Source: an uncultured Desulfobacteraceae bacterium
GTDB taxonomy: Bacteria > Desulfobacterota > Desulfobacteria > Desulfobacterales > Desulfatirhabdiaceae
Assembly: GCA_903953895.1 (NCBI GenBank)
Contig: CAJBLH010000116.1
Span: forward strand, 1 to 37,793
DNA: 37,793 nt
Direction: 5' to 3'
In this document: one piece after another, positions 1 to 7,576 of the stretch
Layout of the letters: each line of letters starts with the position of its first letter
How positions within the stretch are numbered: position 1 is the first letter of the stretch
Made by a program: the position numbers and the translations under genes
Notes under the pieces: model-generated
What the model saw: the letters and a program-made list of their open reading frames with translations, nothing else
Databases searched by the model: none
Told to the model about the DNA's origin: nothing

Positions 1-98
1 AGGAAAAAGTTTAACATACTGATTGATTTAGAAAATTGCAGCGATACTTGCACATAAAAGCAGAACGCCTATGTTCCATCGCAGCAAATATCATGCCA

Positions 99-344
99 TT
101 AAGTTAATTTATTGAGAATTATTTTTCGAAAACTCAAGTAGTTAGTGACCACCCTGCCGGATGCAATCAAGACCCCACTGCCTTGTTTTTGAATTTGTCC
201 TTTTATATCAAGCGCCTTCACCACAACAACGGCACCTTTGACTTTATCGAAGATTTGACTATGAGTGAGAGCATAACCCGGTATGGGAAGCATTGCCAGG
301 AAAAGAAACGTAGCGATCAGTCTTGTAACTGAAATTGTTTTCAT
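99..344 (-). pseudogene. Truncated trypsin-like (S1C/HtrA-type) serine protease fragment
   Basis: This 81-residue frame begins with a clear signal peptide: MKT, a hydrophobic run, then a PGYALT-type cleavage region near residue 25. The segment that follows (IFDKVKGAVVVVKA, then GSGVLIASGRVVTN at about residues 55-69) matches the start of periplasmic trypsin-like proteases of the HtrA/DegP group. In that family the next residues are YHV with the catalytic His. Here the frame diverges right after VVTNY and stops about 12 residues later. No Asp or Ser of the triad is present, and I see no continuation in positions 1-98. I read it as a decayed or truncated gene. A short secreted protein of its own is possible but less likely. 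Confidence 0.55.
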
Positions 345-716
345 TTTTATCCTTTTATTGTTCCGTATCAGATTTTTCGGCCTTGATCATCGTTTCGGCC
401 ATATCGCTATACCCCCACCCTGACCCTCCTTCGCTGGGGGGCCAAACGACAAACAAGGCCAAGATTACGATAAGTGTAGGTCGGATGCAACCGCTAATCC
501 GGTCTGGAAAATGTTGTCTTGAAGGAAATCGCTTCATCTCATACAAGACGGACACCTGTTCTTTAGCCGGATATGCAAGGCAAGAGGAGTAAATCAATTT
601 ATGGAGAAGTGAAAAAAGACTGGTTTTTTGAAGAATTTCTGGTAAAATTTTTCTGTCTTTTTTCTTTATGGCAGTGGGGCAGGCGTTCCTTTATTGATCT
701 CTTGCGAGGTTAACCG
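345..716. other. Intergenic stretch without a supported gene
   Basis: No frame here has both a ribosome binding site and recognisable protein content; the two roughly 80-residue open frames on opposite strands look like chance. Positions 411-441 hold a C-rich then G-rich stretch around CGCTGGGGGG that resembles the palindromic element at 34984-35004. The 3' end carries the GAGG ribosome binding site (705-708) of the next gene. Confidence 0.5.
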
Positions 717-1109
717 ATGAAGTTGATTTTTGTTTATGTACTGGCCTGGATAGGTCTGGCGATTGTGGCGATACTGAACGGTGCGCTCCGGGTCAAAGGA
801 TATTCCCCATATATGAGCGAACTGGCGGCCCATCAATTATCGACTGTGATCGGTCTTTGTGTATTTGGAGTGTTTTTCTGGTATCTGACCGGTTTCTTTC
901 CTCTGGAATCATCCGGGCAGGCATTGGGGATTGGGGTAATGTGGCTTGTTTTTACGATTCTGTTTGAATTTGTTTTCGGCCATTTCGTTATGGGGCATTC
1001 ATGGCATAAGCTTTTTGCCGATTATAACATTTTTGAAGGCAGGCTGTGGTCTCTGGTTCTGGTGTGGACATTTATCGGACCCTATATTTTTTTCAATATC
1101 CGCCAGTGA
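717..1109 (+). CDS. Small integral membrane protein, function unknown
   Basis: The 130-residue product is very hydrophobic, with about four predicted transmembrane helices (roughly residues 2-22, 41-60, 70-92 and 107-126). A short polar segment with several His, Phe and Trp residues (GHSWHKLFADYNIFEGR) lies before the last helix. The start is supported by GAGG eight bases upstream of the ATG. It converges on the next gene with no gap: its TGA ends at 1109 and the opposing stop begins at 1110. I do not recognise a named family, so the role is left open. Confidence 0.65.
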   Translation: MKLIFVYVLAWIGLAIVAILNGALRVKGYSPYMSELAAHQLSTVIGLCVFGVFFWYLTGFFPLESSGQALGIGVMWLVFTILFEFVFGHFVMGHSWHKLFADYNIFEGRLWSLVLVWTFIGPYIFFNIRQ

Positions 1110-1451
1110 TTAGGATCTAAATATAAAATAAACAGCCCCCATGAGACATAACCCCGCCCAGAGAAAGTCCAGTTTAAGGGGTTGATTCATATAGAGAACG
1201 GTAAAAGGTACAAAAATAGACAGGGTGATGACTTCCTGCATGATTTTCAATTGTGGCAAGCTGAGGGCTGTATAGCCGATACGATTGGCCGGAACTTGAA
1301 TGAGGTATTCAAAGAGCGCAATCCCCCAGCTTGCCAGCGCGGCGATATACCATTTGTTGCCAGAGAAATTTTTCAAGTGCCCATACCAGGCAAAGGTCAT
1401 GAAAAGATTCGATAGCACCAATAATGATGTCGTTTGAATCAAAATTGTCAT
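1110..1451 (-). CDS. DUF486 / DMT-superfamily small membrane protein
   Basis: The product (about 113 residues) carries the hallmark pattern of DUF486 proteins: SNLFMTFAWYGHLK in the first helix, SWGIALFEYLIQVPANRIGY in the second, then LPQLKIMQEVITL and a final helix ending GAVYFIFRS. These are four-helix proteins related to small drug/metabolite transporters; no substrate is established. The open frame extends 14 codons further upstream to 1493. I prefer the ATG at 1451 because family members begin at MxxIL and there is a GGAAC stretch just upstream, whereas 1493 has no ribosome binding site. Confidence 0.8.
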   Translation of the reverse strand: MTILIQTTSLLVLSNLFMTFAWYGHLKNFSGNKWYIAALASWGIALFEYLIQVPANRIGYTALSLPQLKIMQEVITLSIFVPFTVLYMNQPLKLDFLWAGLCLMGAVYFIFRS

Positions 1452-1511
1452 AAGTAGTTCCGCTTTGATTCTTTGATGAATTGCTTTTGTCATCTGATTG
1501 TGATTATTATA

Positions 1512-1552
1512 GCAATAAAAAAGGGGTTCATCAAGAACCCCTTTTTTATTGC
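1512..1552. terminator. Bidirectional intrinsic terminator
   Basis: There is a perfect 18-bp inverted repeat with arms 1512-1529 and 1535-1552 and a 5-base loop. The core is GGGGTTC/GAACCCC flanked by A6 and T6 runs, so it has a U-tract on either strand. It lies just past the end of the Hsp20 gene, whose transcription runs leftward. Confidence 0.9.
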
Positions 1553-1572
1553 CGGTTTTTCAGATCGATGTG

Positions 1573-2019
1573 TTATTCGATCTTGATTTGAACCTGTTTG
1601 GGTTTTTGTTCTTCAGGCTTGGGAATTTCAATTTCAAGAACGCCGTCTTTAAAAGTGGCCTTGATGTTGTCCGGATTGATGGATGAAGGCAGGGTAAAAG
1701 CCCGGTAAAATGAGCCGAAACTTCGTTCTTTTCTGAAATATTTGTCTTCGTTCACTTCTTTGATTTCAACCCGTTCGCCCTTAAGGGTCAAGACGTTATC
1801 CTTGACTTCTATGGAAACATCATCTTTTGTAACCCCGGGAAGTTCGGCATGGATGACGATCGCCTCATCTTTGTCATAAATATCCACCACAGGCTTCCAG
1901 GCGCTCAAAGAAAAATCCTCATCCGCTAATGAACGGGGGAAAGCATCGTGAAACAGCCGATTGATGCTGTCCTGCAAACTAGCCACAGCTCCATAAGGTT
2001 GCCATCTGACAAGTGCCAT
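1573..2019 (-). CDS. Hsp20/alpha-crystallin family small heat shock protein
   Basis: The 148-residue protein has the family layout. A short N-terminal region (SINRLFHDAF) is followed by an alpha-crystallin domain at about residues 42-140 with the signatures PVVDIYDKDEAIVIHAELPGV, VKDNVLTLKGER, FYRAFTLP and, near the end, ATFKDGVLEIEIPK (the GVLxI motif). Such proteins are ATP-independent holdases that bind unfolding proteins in the cytoplasm. A consensus AGGAGGTG lies just upstream of the ATG. The gene is monocistronic, with its own terminator downstream and an AT-rich promoter region upstream. Confidence 0.95.
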   Translation of the reverse strand: MALVRWQPYGAVASLQDSINRLFHDAFPRSLADEDFSLSAWKPVVDIYDKDEAIVIHAELPGVTKDDVSIEVKDNVLTLKGERVEIKEVNEDKYFRKERSFGSFYRAFTLPSSINPDNIKATFKDGVLEIEIPKPEEQKPKQVQIKIE

Positions 2020-2118
2020 AATTCCACCTCCTATGATTGATGTGTTATTGTGTCAACTGCATATGAACTGGCTGTAATCAAATTTAATGTCATTAATTCA
2101 AAAACTTACTTTTTAAAT

Positions 2119-2147
2119 AACACTAATCACACTTTTTTTCATGTCAA
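2119..2147 (-). promoter_or_regulatory. Candidate promoter of the hsp20 gene
   Basis: On the minus strand, TTGACA (2142-2147) is followed after 17 bases by AGTGTT (2119-2124), with TTATTT overlapping just downstream. The -35 box is perfect but the -10 box is weak. I see no CIRCE element. The distance to the start codon is about 100 bases, leaving an AT-rich 5' leader. Confidence 0.4.
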
Positions 2148-2287
2148 GTGGAAATTTTTTCAATTGATTACCGGGGCATCCCTACGGGTGCGATGACCTG
2201 TTAACTCACCATCCCTCTGATGGTCGGGGGGAGGGTAACGAATATTCAGACCGAAACGATTCAGAGTATATGAAAAGGAGGAAAAAA

Positions 2288-3139
2288 ATGGCGTTGAATC
2301 TGGACGCGGTGGGGCAACCCATCGGCCCTGTCAGCAAGGACTATACCTGGAAAGACGTTGTGTTGTATGCCCTTGGGGTCGGTTCCGGATCATCCGAGCT
2401 GGCGTACTGTTATGAAAAACAACTGAAAGTTCTGCCAAGCTTCTCCATAGCGGCCATTTTCGATTTCCTGGCCCGTATCGGTGTAACCTCCAATGTCAAT
2501 CTGGCCGGAGTTCTTCATGGGGAGCAGCGCCTGATCTTTCATCAGTCTATTCCTACCAAAGGCAGGTTGACCACTCAGGGAAAAATAACGCACTACTATG
2601 ACAAGGGCGCAGGAAAAGGCGCGCTTGTCATTGCGGAAAGCGATACCTATCATTCCAACGGACAAAAACTCTTTACCAGTATCCTGACCATTTTTTCGCG
2701 ACTGGACGGTGGGTTTGGGGGCGAAAATGCGCCCAAGCTGGAAGTCGCATTTCCGGACAGGGCGCCGGACTTTATCGTCGATGCCCACCCGTCTGAAAAT
2801 CAACCTCTCATTTACCGCCTTTCCGGTGATATTTTCGATCTTCACATCGATCCGGATTTTGCGAAAATGGCAGGGTTCGAAAAACCCATCATGCACGGAC
2901 TCTGCACCCACGGTTATGCATGCCGGGCACTGATTCAAAGCCTGGCTCCGGAAGAACCCGAAAAAGTCCGGCGGTTGGACTGCCGGTTTACCAAACACCT
3001 CTATCCTGGCGTCCCTATTCAAACACTTATCTGGAAGACAGGGGAAGGACAGGCCGTGTGGCGGACCGTCAATGCCCGAACCGGCGACGTGGTCATGGAT
3101 AACGGGCTGTTTGAATATGGGGATATTCCGGAGGCGTGA
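2288..3139 (+). CDS. MaoC-domain enoyl-CoA hydratase-like protein (hydratase 2 type)
   Basis: The 283-residue protein has the double hot-dog layout of R-specific 2-enoyl-CoA hydratases. The N-terminal half contains VLYALGVGSG and FPSF-like segments, and the C-terminal half has the hydratase-2 motif at about residues 180-215: YRLSGD, LHIDPDFAKMAGF, then PIMHGLCTHG. The catalytic Asp (SGD) and His (LHID) are present, but the usual NP between them is replaced by FD. By family it would hydrate trans-2-enoyl-CoA in fatty or aromatic acid degradation; the altered motif makes activity uncertain. The start at 2288 is chosen because AAGGAGG ends seven bases upstream; an ATG at 2270 would overlap that site. 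It is a single gene with no beta-oxidation partners next to it. Confidence 0.8.
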   Translation: MALNLDAVGQPIGPVSKDYTWKDVVLYALGVGSGSSELAYCYEKQLKVLPSFSIAAIFDFLARIGVTSNVNLAGVLHGEQRLIFHQSIPTKGRLTTQGKITHYYDKGAGKGALVIAESDTYHSNGQKLFTSILTIFSRLDGGFGGENAPKLEVAFPDRAPDFIVDAHPSENQPLIYRLSGDIFDLHIDPDFAKMAGFEKPIMHGLCTHGYACRALIQSLAPEEPEKVRRLDCRFTKHLYPGVPIQTLIWKTGEGQAVWRTVNARTGDVVMDNGLFEYGDIPEA

Positions 3140-3222
3140 ATCCGGTTTAACAATAATACTGATTTTGGTTGATCTGAATATTTTATCAGTTGCTTTATCT
3201 GAAAATTCAGAATGTTATTGTT

Positions 3223-3237
3223 GACCAGTGGTTGGTC
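3223..3237. promoter_or_regulatory. Short palindrome upstream of purC (possible operator)
   Basis: GACCA, a 5-base spacer and TGGTC form a small inverted repeat, followed directly by a second GGTC. It lies about 70 bases before the purC start and just after the MaoC gene. TetR-type repressors of acyl-CoA metabolism often bind GACC/GGTC palindromes, but no regulator is adjacent and the arms are short. Confidence 0.25.
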
Positions 3238-3304
3238 GGTCTAAAAAACTTGAATATCGAGTGAAACAGTCATATGATTAATCATTTTTTAGGGGCATAA
3301 AATT

Positions 3305-4204
3305 ATGAAAACTGCTGTAATCGAGACCAATTTTGCCGGATTGCCGCTCCGTCAGCGGGGAAAAGTCCGGGATATTTACGATTTGGGAGACAACCTGCTG
3401 ATGATAGCTACCGACAGGATCTCGGCTTTTGATGTCGTCATGCCGGACCCGGTTCCGGACAAGGGAAAGGTTTTGACCCAGATATCTTTGTTCTGGTTTG
3501 ATGCGATGAAGGATATGGTTGCCAATCATATCCTTTCCAGCAATGTGGATGTGTATCCGGAAGCCTGTATTCCATATGCAGACGATCTTCGGGGAAGGAG
3601 CATGCTGGTAAAGAAAGCGTCCCCGCTACCGGTCGAGTGTGTGGTCAGAGGCTATCTGTCCGGCTCTGGCTGGAAATCATATCGACAGACACGGACGCTT
3701 TGCGGGATTCGGCTTCCGGATGGTCTGGTGGAATCCGACAGACTTCCTGAACCCATTTTTACCCCATCTACAAAGGCAGAAATGGGGTTGCACGACGAGA
3801 ACATCGACTTTGAGCAGACGGTAAAGCTGATCGGCAGACCCCTTGCCGAGCAGGTGAAGGCGCTGAGTCTGGCCATTTATCGGAAAGGTGTCGAGATTGC
3901 CGACAGCAAAGGCATTATCATCGCCGATACCAAGTTTGAGTTTGGGTTGTTGAACAACGAGCTGATACTGATCGACGAGGTGCTGACTCCGGATTCATCC
4001 CGGTTCTGGCCCAAGGCGACGTATCAGCCCGGTGGATCGCAGGAAAGCTTCGACAAGCAGTTTGTGCGCGATTATCTGCTGTCCATTCAGTGGGATCAGA
4101 AACCGCCGGCGCCAAGACTTCCGGAGTACGTCATAGAAGGCACGCGCAAAAAATATCTGGAAGCCCTTGATCTTCTCGCCGGTCCCGGCTATGCCGTCAA
4201 CTGA
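3305..4204 (+). CDS. purC: Phosphoribosylaminoimidazole-succinocarboxamide synthase (SAICAR synthase)
   Basis: The 299-residue product is SAICAR synthase, which joins aspartate to CAIR using ATP in purine biosynthesis. The family signatures are easy to read: [28 protein letters not shown] near residues 17-43, [17 protein letters not shown] around 110-126, and the C-terminal [14 protein letters not shown] at about 223-236. The length fits the longer (about 300-residue) bacterial and fungal form rather than the 240-residue E. coli form. Its last 14 bases overlap the start of the ParB-domain gene, so the two are probably co-transcribed. No other pur genes are nearby. Confidence 0.96.
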   Translation: MKTAVIETNFAGLPLRQRGKVRDIYDLGDNLLMIATDRISAFDVVMPDPVPDKGKVLTQISLFWFDAMKDMVANHILSSNVDVYPEACIPYADDLRGRSMLVKKASPLPVECVVRGYLSGSGWKSYRQTRTLCGIRLPDGLVESDRLPEPIFTPSTKAEMGLHDENIDFEQTVKLIGRPLAEQVKALSLAIYRKGVEIADSKGIIIADTKFEFGLLNNELILIDEVLTPDSSRFWPKATYQPGGSQESFDKQFVRDYLLSIQWDQKPPAPRLPEYVIEGTRKKYLEALDLLAGPGYAVN

Positions 4205-5165
4205 TCATACCGTACTCATAGAGCGGATCAATCTGGAAGATAGAACCTTCCAGGTAACCACGGAAACCGCCGTCGAAACACTTGCCGCCTCCATTGCCCG
4301 GCTGGGGGTGATGCATCCTCCTGTGCTTCTGGGTGATAATACGCAATCTATCGTCATCTCCGGATTCAGAAGAATCGCCGCATGCAGGTTTATGGGCATA
4401 TCCGAAATTCCTGTTAAATTGCTGCCGCCAGAAACGGATAAAAAAACCTGTGCCCAGATGGCGATAGCCGACAATTCGCTGCAGCGTCCGCTGAATCTGA
4501 TCGAAATATCCCGTGCGCTGGTACTGCTGTCCGGCGTATATCCTGATTCCGATGATCTTCGCAGGGCGGCAGGGGATATGGGACTGCCGGACAATTTCTC
4601 AGCCATTCACAAGCTCCGGCAACTATCCTGCCTTGCAGAGGAAATTCAGGAAGGGGTGCTGTCGAATGTTCTTTCGTTGGCCATGGCGCTGGAGCTCGGG
4701 CACATGGAAAAACCCTGCGGTGTTGCGATGGCGACACTTTTCGGATACTTGAAACTTGGCTTGAACAAGCAGCGGGAAATTCTGACGATGATTCAGGAAA
4801 TCGCTTTTCGGGAACATGTGAGTGTTCAGGACATCTTGAATACGTCTGACCTTCAGCAGATTATGATGCATGAAAAATGGGACAGATCTCAGAAAACCGT
4901 TCATCTCAGGCAATATTTAAAGCGACGTCGATATCCCTCGATTACTGCCTTTGAAAGTGATTTTGAAGCCAATGTTCGATCCCTTGATCTTGAATCTGGT
5001 ATAGTACTAAGCCCCCCCCGATATTTTGAAGGAACCACATACTGTTTTCAACTCACTTTCAATAATCTTGCCCAACTACAGCAACGAATTTCGTGCCTTG
5101 CAAAAGCTTCCACCAGCCATAGCCTGAACGAAATCCTGAATGGGTGCAGGTTCGCCAACCATTGA
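4191..5165 (+). CDS. ParB/Spo0J-domain protein (orphan, chromosomal)
   Basis: The 324-residue protein begins with a ParB-like N-terminal domain (about residues 5-100). It includes the family box [13 protein letters not shown] and the following stretch [23 protein letters not shown], which matches the segment leading into the ParB helix-turn-helix. ParB-domain proteins bind DNA and in some cases CTP. No ParA-type gene or obvious parS site adjoins it, so a role in partition is not supported; a regulatory or nucleoid role is possible. I chose the ATG at 4191, inside the end of purC, over a TTG at 4167, because the ParB homology starts right after it. The last roughly 100 residues have no motif I recognise. 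Confidence 0.7.
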   Translation: MPSTDHTVLIERINLEDRTFQVTTETAVETLAASIARLGVMHPPVLLGDNTQSIVISGFRRIAACRFMGISEIPVKLLPPETDKKTCAQMAIADNSLQRPLNLIEISRALVLLSGVYPDSDDLRRAAGDMGLPDNFSAIHKLRQLSCLAEEIQEGVLSNVLSLAMALELGHMEKPCGVAMATLFGYLKLGLNKQREILTMIQEIAFREHVSVQDILNTSDLQQIMMHEKWDRSQKTVHLRQYLKRRRYPSITAFESDFEANVRSLDLESGIVLSPPRYFEGTTYCFQLTFNNLAQLQQRISCLAKASTSHSLNEILNGCRFANH

Positions 5166-5467
5166 TGAGTCTGAAAAAGTTCAGACAATCGCTATTCCGG
5201 TGAAAGCCAGAATCTTGAATTGAGCCGTTTGCTGGCTTTTTACGAACCCGTCAGCCTTTAATCCGCATTTGTTTTTCTCCCGCCATATTCATCTTTTCCT
5301 GATTCCATTGCTTCTGGCCTTGATCAGCCTTTCATCCATATCCCCCTGGCGGGAGGGAAATATTGTGAATTTGTTCTCTAAAGAATCCATAAGTTTCAAT
5401 ACATTTGATAATAAATAAAATTCATATTATGTTTTTTAAAAAAACATAAAGAATGAATAAAAAAATC

Positions 5468-5495
5468 TTGACAAACAAAATATAAAGAATATAAA
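5468..5495 (+). promoter_or_regulatory. Predicted sigma-70 promoter of the OFA transporter region
   Basis: TTGACA (5468-5473) and TATAAA (5490-5495) are separated by 16 bases in a strongly AT-rich stretch. This would start transcription near 5502, giving a leader of about 115 bases before the short frame at 5619. The rest of 5166-5467 holds no gene that I can support. Confidence 0.55.
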
Positions 5496-5508
5496 GTAAC
5501 ACAAATTG

Positions 5509-5523
5509 ATGAATATAATTCAT
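5509..5523. promoter_or_regulatory. Palindrome at the predicted transcription start (candidate operator)
   Basis: ATGAAT and ATTCAT flank a 3-base centre (ATA), giving a 15-base perfect palindrome 14 bases past the predicted -10 box. A repressor bound here would block initiation or early elongation. A TetR-family gene lies downstream at 7577, but there is no direct evidence linking them. Confidence 0.4.
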
Positions 5524-5618
5524 TTATTCTTGAATCAAAATTTGATGATTTATAGTTATGATTCCTAATAAAATAATTGATGTTTGCAATCATTGGGTTG
5601 CAGGAAGGAGGAAAAGCA

Positions 5619-5735
5619 ATGAAACAATCACATGCCATCTCCTGATATGCTGCATGTGGCGGCCTCCTGCTTCGGGCCATGAAGGCGATGCAGAAAAATC
5701 TCTCGGATACTGTCTATAATGATCAGGTAGCTTAA
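5619..5735 (+). other. 38-codon short frame with in-frame TGA, upstream of the OFA transporter
   Basis: A very strong ribosome binding site (GGAAGGAGG) lies seven bases before an ATG that opens MKQSHAIS followed by TGA (5643-5645). The same frame then continues as YAACGGLLLRAMKAMQKNL and on to a TAA at 5733-5735, ending 23 bases before the transporter gene. Small single-helix partner proteins are annotated next to some OFA/MFS transporters; whether this is one is inference. The TGA could be a selenocysteine codon, a Trp-to-stop mutation in a decayed gene, a sequence error, or the real end of an 8-residue leader peptide. A weak hairpin (about 5654-5682) follows the TGA but has no clear bacterial SECIS loop. 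Confidence 0.4.
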
Positions 5736-5758
5736 TCTTTGGTGAAAGGAGATAAGAT

Positions 5759-7297
5759 ATGTCGGATACTTACGAAAAGGAACCTACTCAGGCCTGGATT
5801 ACGACTTTCGCAGGCACAGCCATCAATCTCTGTCTGGGAATTTTATATGCCTGGAGCATGTGGGGAGCCGCTCTTGTCAGCGAAGTCACTCTGGCCACCG
5901 GAGATGTGGTAAGCAAAACAGCGGTCATTGTAGCCGCAAAGGCAACTGAAGCAGATAAAACGGCAGCCGGGAACATTGTGGTCAAGGCAAAAGAAGCAGT
6001 TGCCCGACCCGATGCGTTGAAAGTCAAATTCGGAACCAATCCAAAGGAAGGATACATTCTGCTGAGTGAAATTAAAGGCGATCTCAGAGCAGGCGATATC
6101 ATTACAAAAGCCGGTGAACTCATGACCGATCCTAAAAATGCGGGCTGGATATATCTGAACAACGCAGAAGCAGCCACGCCTTTTTCGCTTTGTGTCATCA
6201 TGTTTGCCCTTCTGATGATCCCCGGCGGAAAAATTCAAGATAAAATCAGTCCCAAATTCGGCGCCACCCTTGGCGGATTGTTTCTGGCAGTTGGGTGCAT
6301 CATTGCGGGTATGATGAAAAGCTATACCGGCCTGGTTATTGGGTTTGGTATTTTCGGCGGTATCGGCATGGGAATCGGATATGCAGCCCCGACGCCGGCG
6401 GCCCTTAAGTGGTTCGGCCCCCACCGCCGCGGTCTTATTGCGGGCCTTGTGGTCGGTGGATACGGTGGTGCAGCGCTCTATATAGGCCCCCTGTCGAAAT
6501 ACCTGATTAGTGATTTTGGTATTACGCAAAGCTTCGTCATCCTGGGAATTGCTTTTGCCACAGTGGTCGTGGTTGCCGGACAGCTCATCAAGATTCCTGC
6601 ACCGGGTTATGTACCCGCTCCGCCCAGGGTTGCACAAACTGCCAAACAGCTTGCCGCATCGACCAAGCATAACTGGGAAGCTGGTGAAATGGTTAAAACC
6701 TGGCAGTTTTATGCGCTGGTCTTCATGTTTATTCTCACCACACAGTCCGGCCTTCTGATCATTGCCAATGCCGCCGGACTGCTGAGCAAAACGGGCGCCA
6801 AGATACCCTTCTTTGCCGCCAACGCGTGGTTGCTGGTTTCCTTCGGTGGGCTGGTCAATGCCGCCGGCCGCGTTGGAACCGGATTGTATTCCGACAAGAT
6901 CGGAAGATTGAACGCCTACTGTCTGAATTGCGGCATCTCCGCCCTTTGTCTCTTTACCCTTCCTTATATTATTGAATCCGCGAATATTTTTCTGCTGTTT
7001 CTTGCCGTCGGTGTCGCCTACTGGCAGTATGGCGGCGGACTGGCGCTGATGCCCTCATTCGTCGGAGATTTTTATGGCCCAAAAAACCTGGGATTCAATT
7101 ACGGTTTGGTTTTCATCGGCTGGGGTCTTGGATTTTTTATGGCCAGACTCGGCGGGACCATCAAAGACATCACCGGCAGCCTCAATTATGCGTTTTACAT
7201 ATCAGGCGCACTGCTGGTCGTCAGTGTTATTCTGGCATTCAGCACCAGCCGGCCGCTCTGGGCGGAAATGCAGGATAAAGTAAAGGTGAATGCTTAG
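5759..7297 (+). CDS. OFA-family major facilitator transporter with a large insertion
   Basis: The 512-residue protein is an MFS carrier of the oxalate/formate antiporter (OFA) group: GTAINLCLGILYAWSMWG in helix 1, PGGKIQDKISPKFGA after helix 2, a glycine-rich GIFGGIGMGIGYAAPTPAALKWF segment, and RRGLIAGLVVGGYGG. Family members exchange small carboxylates across the inner membrane. The neighbouring acyl-CoA synthetases suggest a short-chain monocarboxylate as substrate here, which is inference. Between helices 1 and 2, where the family normally has a short loop, there are about 98 soluble residues (41-138) rich in Ala, Lys, Val and Asp. AAAGGAG precedes the ATG. Confidence 0.85.
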   Translation: MSDTYEKEPTQAWITTFAGTAINLCLGILYAWSMWGAALVSEVTLATGDVVSKTAVIVAAKATEADKTAAGNIVVKAKEAVARPDALKVKFGTNPKEGYILLSEIKGDLRAGDIITKAGELMTDPKNAGWIYLNNAEAATPFSLCVIMFALLMIPGGKIQDKISPKFGATLGGLFLAVGCIIAGMMKSYTGLVIGFGIFGGIGMGIGYAAPTPAALKWFGPHRRGLIAGLVVGGYGGAALYIGPLSKYLISDFGITQSFVILGIAFATVVVVAGQLIKIPAPGYVPAPPRVAQTAKQLAASTKHNWEAGEMVKTWQFYALVFMFILTTQSGLLIIANAAGLLSKTGAKIPFFAANAWLLVSFGGLVNAAGRVGTGLYSDKIGRLNAYCLNCGISALCLFTLPYIIESANIFLLFLAVGVAYWQYGGGLALMPSFVGDFYGPKNLGFNYGLVFIGWGLGFFMARLGGTIKDITGSLNYAFYISGALLVVSVILAFSTSRPLWAEMQDKVKVNA

Positions 7298-7327
7298 TGC
7301 ATCAAGAAAGGGGGGATTTGAAAACGG

Positions 7328-7351
7328 GAATGCATTTAAGTAAATGCATTC
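7328..7351. promoter_or_regulatory. 24-base perfect palindrome (candidate operator)
   Basis: GAATGCATTTA (7328-7338) is followed by AG and then its exact reverse complement (7341-7351). It lies between the OFA transporter stop and the TetR gene. It has no U-tract, so it looks more like a repressor site than a terminator. Size and symmetry fit a TetR-family operator, which would allow autoregulation of the downstream gene. A GGGA/TCCC pair (7326-7329 and 7359-7362) flanks it. Confidence 0.5.
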
Positions 7352-7507
7352 ATTAAATTCCCCTATCTTTCTATCAAAGGGAGGAAATTGTTCTCCACCC
7401 GCAAGGCCAACACGTAACTTATTACAGATTTACTTAAGAATAGATATACCGTTCTATGGTCCCTCTGATTTCGTATAGATGAACAGAATAAATATTTGAT
7501 TTGAATG

Positions 7508-7535
7508 ATTAAGCTATGATTATTTATTAAGCTAT
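7508..7535 (+). promoter_or_regulatory. Direct repeat upstream of the TetR gene
   Basis: ATTAAGCTAT occurs twice (7508-7517 and 7526-7535) with an 18-base period, ending about 40 bases before the TetR start codon. It lies within AT-rich sequence that probably contains the promoter. It could be a regulator binding site; no partner is identified. Confidence 0.35.
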
Positions 7536-7576
7536 AGTTTATAAATGATTTACCAAATAAATAAGGTTCATTAATT

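Noticed and set aside
2208-2224. Small hairpin upstream of the MaoC gene
   Set aside because: ACCATC/GATGGT arms are short with no T run or match to a riboswitch; likely chance.
4191-5165. Plasmid or chromosome partition locus
   Set aside because: No ParA gene and no visible parS-like inverted repeats; only a lone ParB-domain protein.
5396-5680. 94-codon minus-strand frame in the AT-rich gap
   Set aside because: It covers the predicted promoter and the short TGA-interrupted frame, has no ribosome binding site and an unlikely composition.
5643-5690. SECIS element after the in-frame TGA
   Set aside because: A weak stem exists around 5654-5682, but the loop lacks the expected GGU-type bases; evidence is not enough to call selenocysteine.
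5843-6670. Long open frame antisense to the OFA transporter
   Set aside because: No ribosome binding site, Cys- and Asn-rich composition typical of an antisense shadow of membrane-protein codons.
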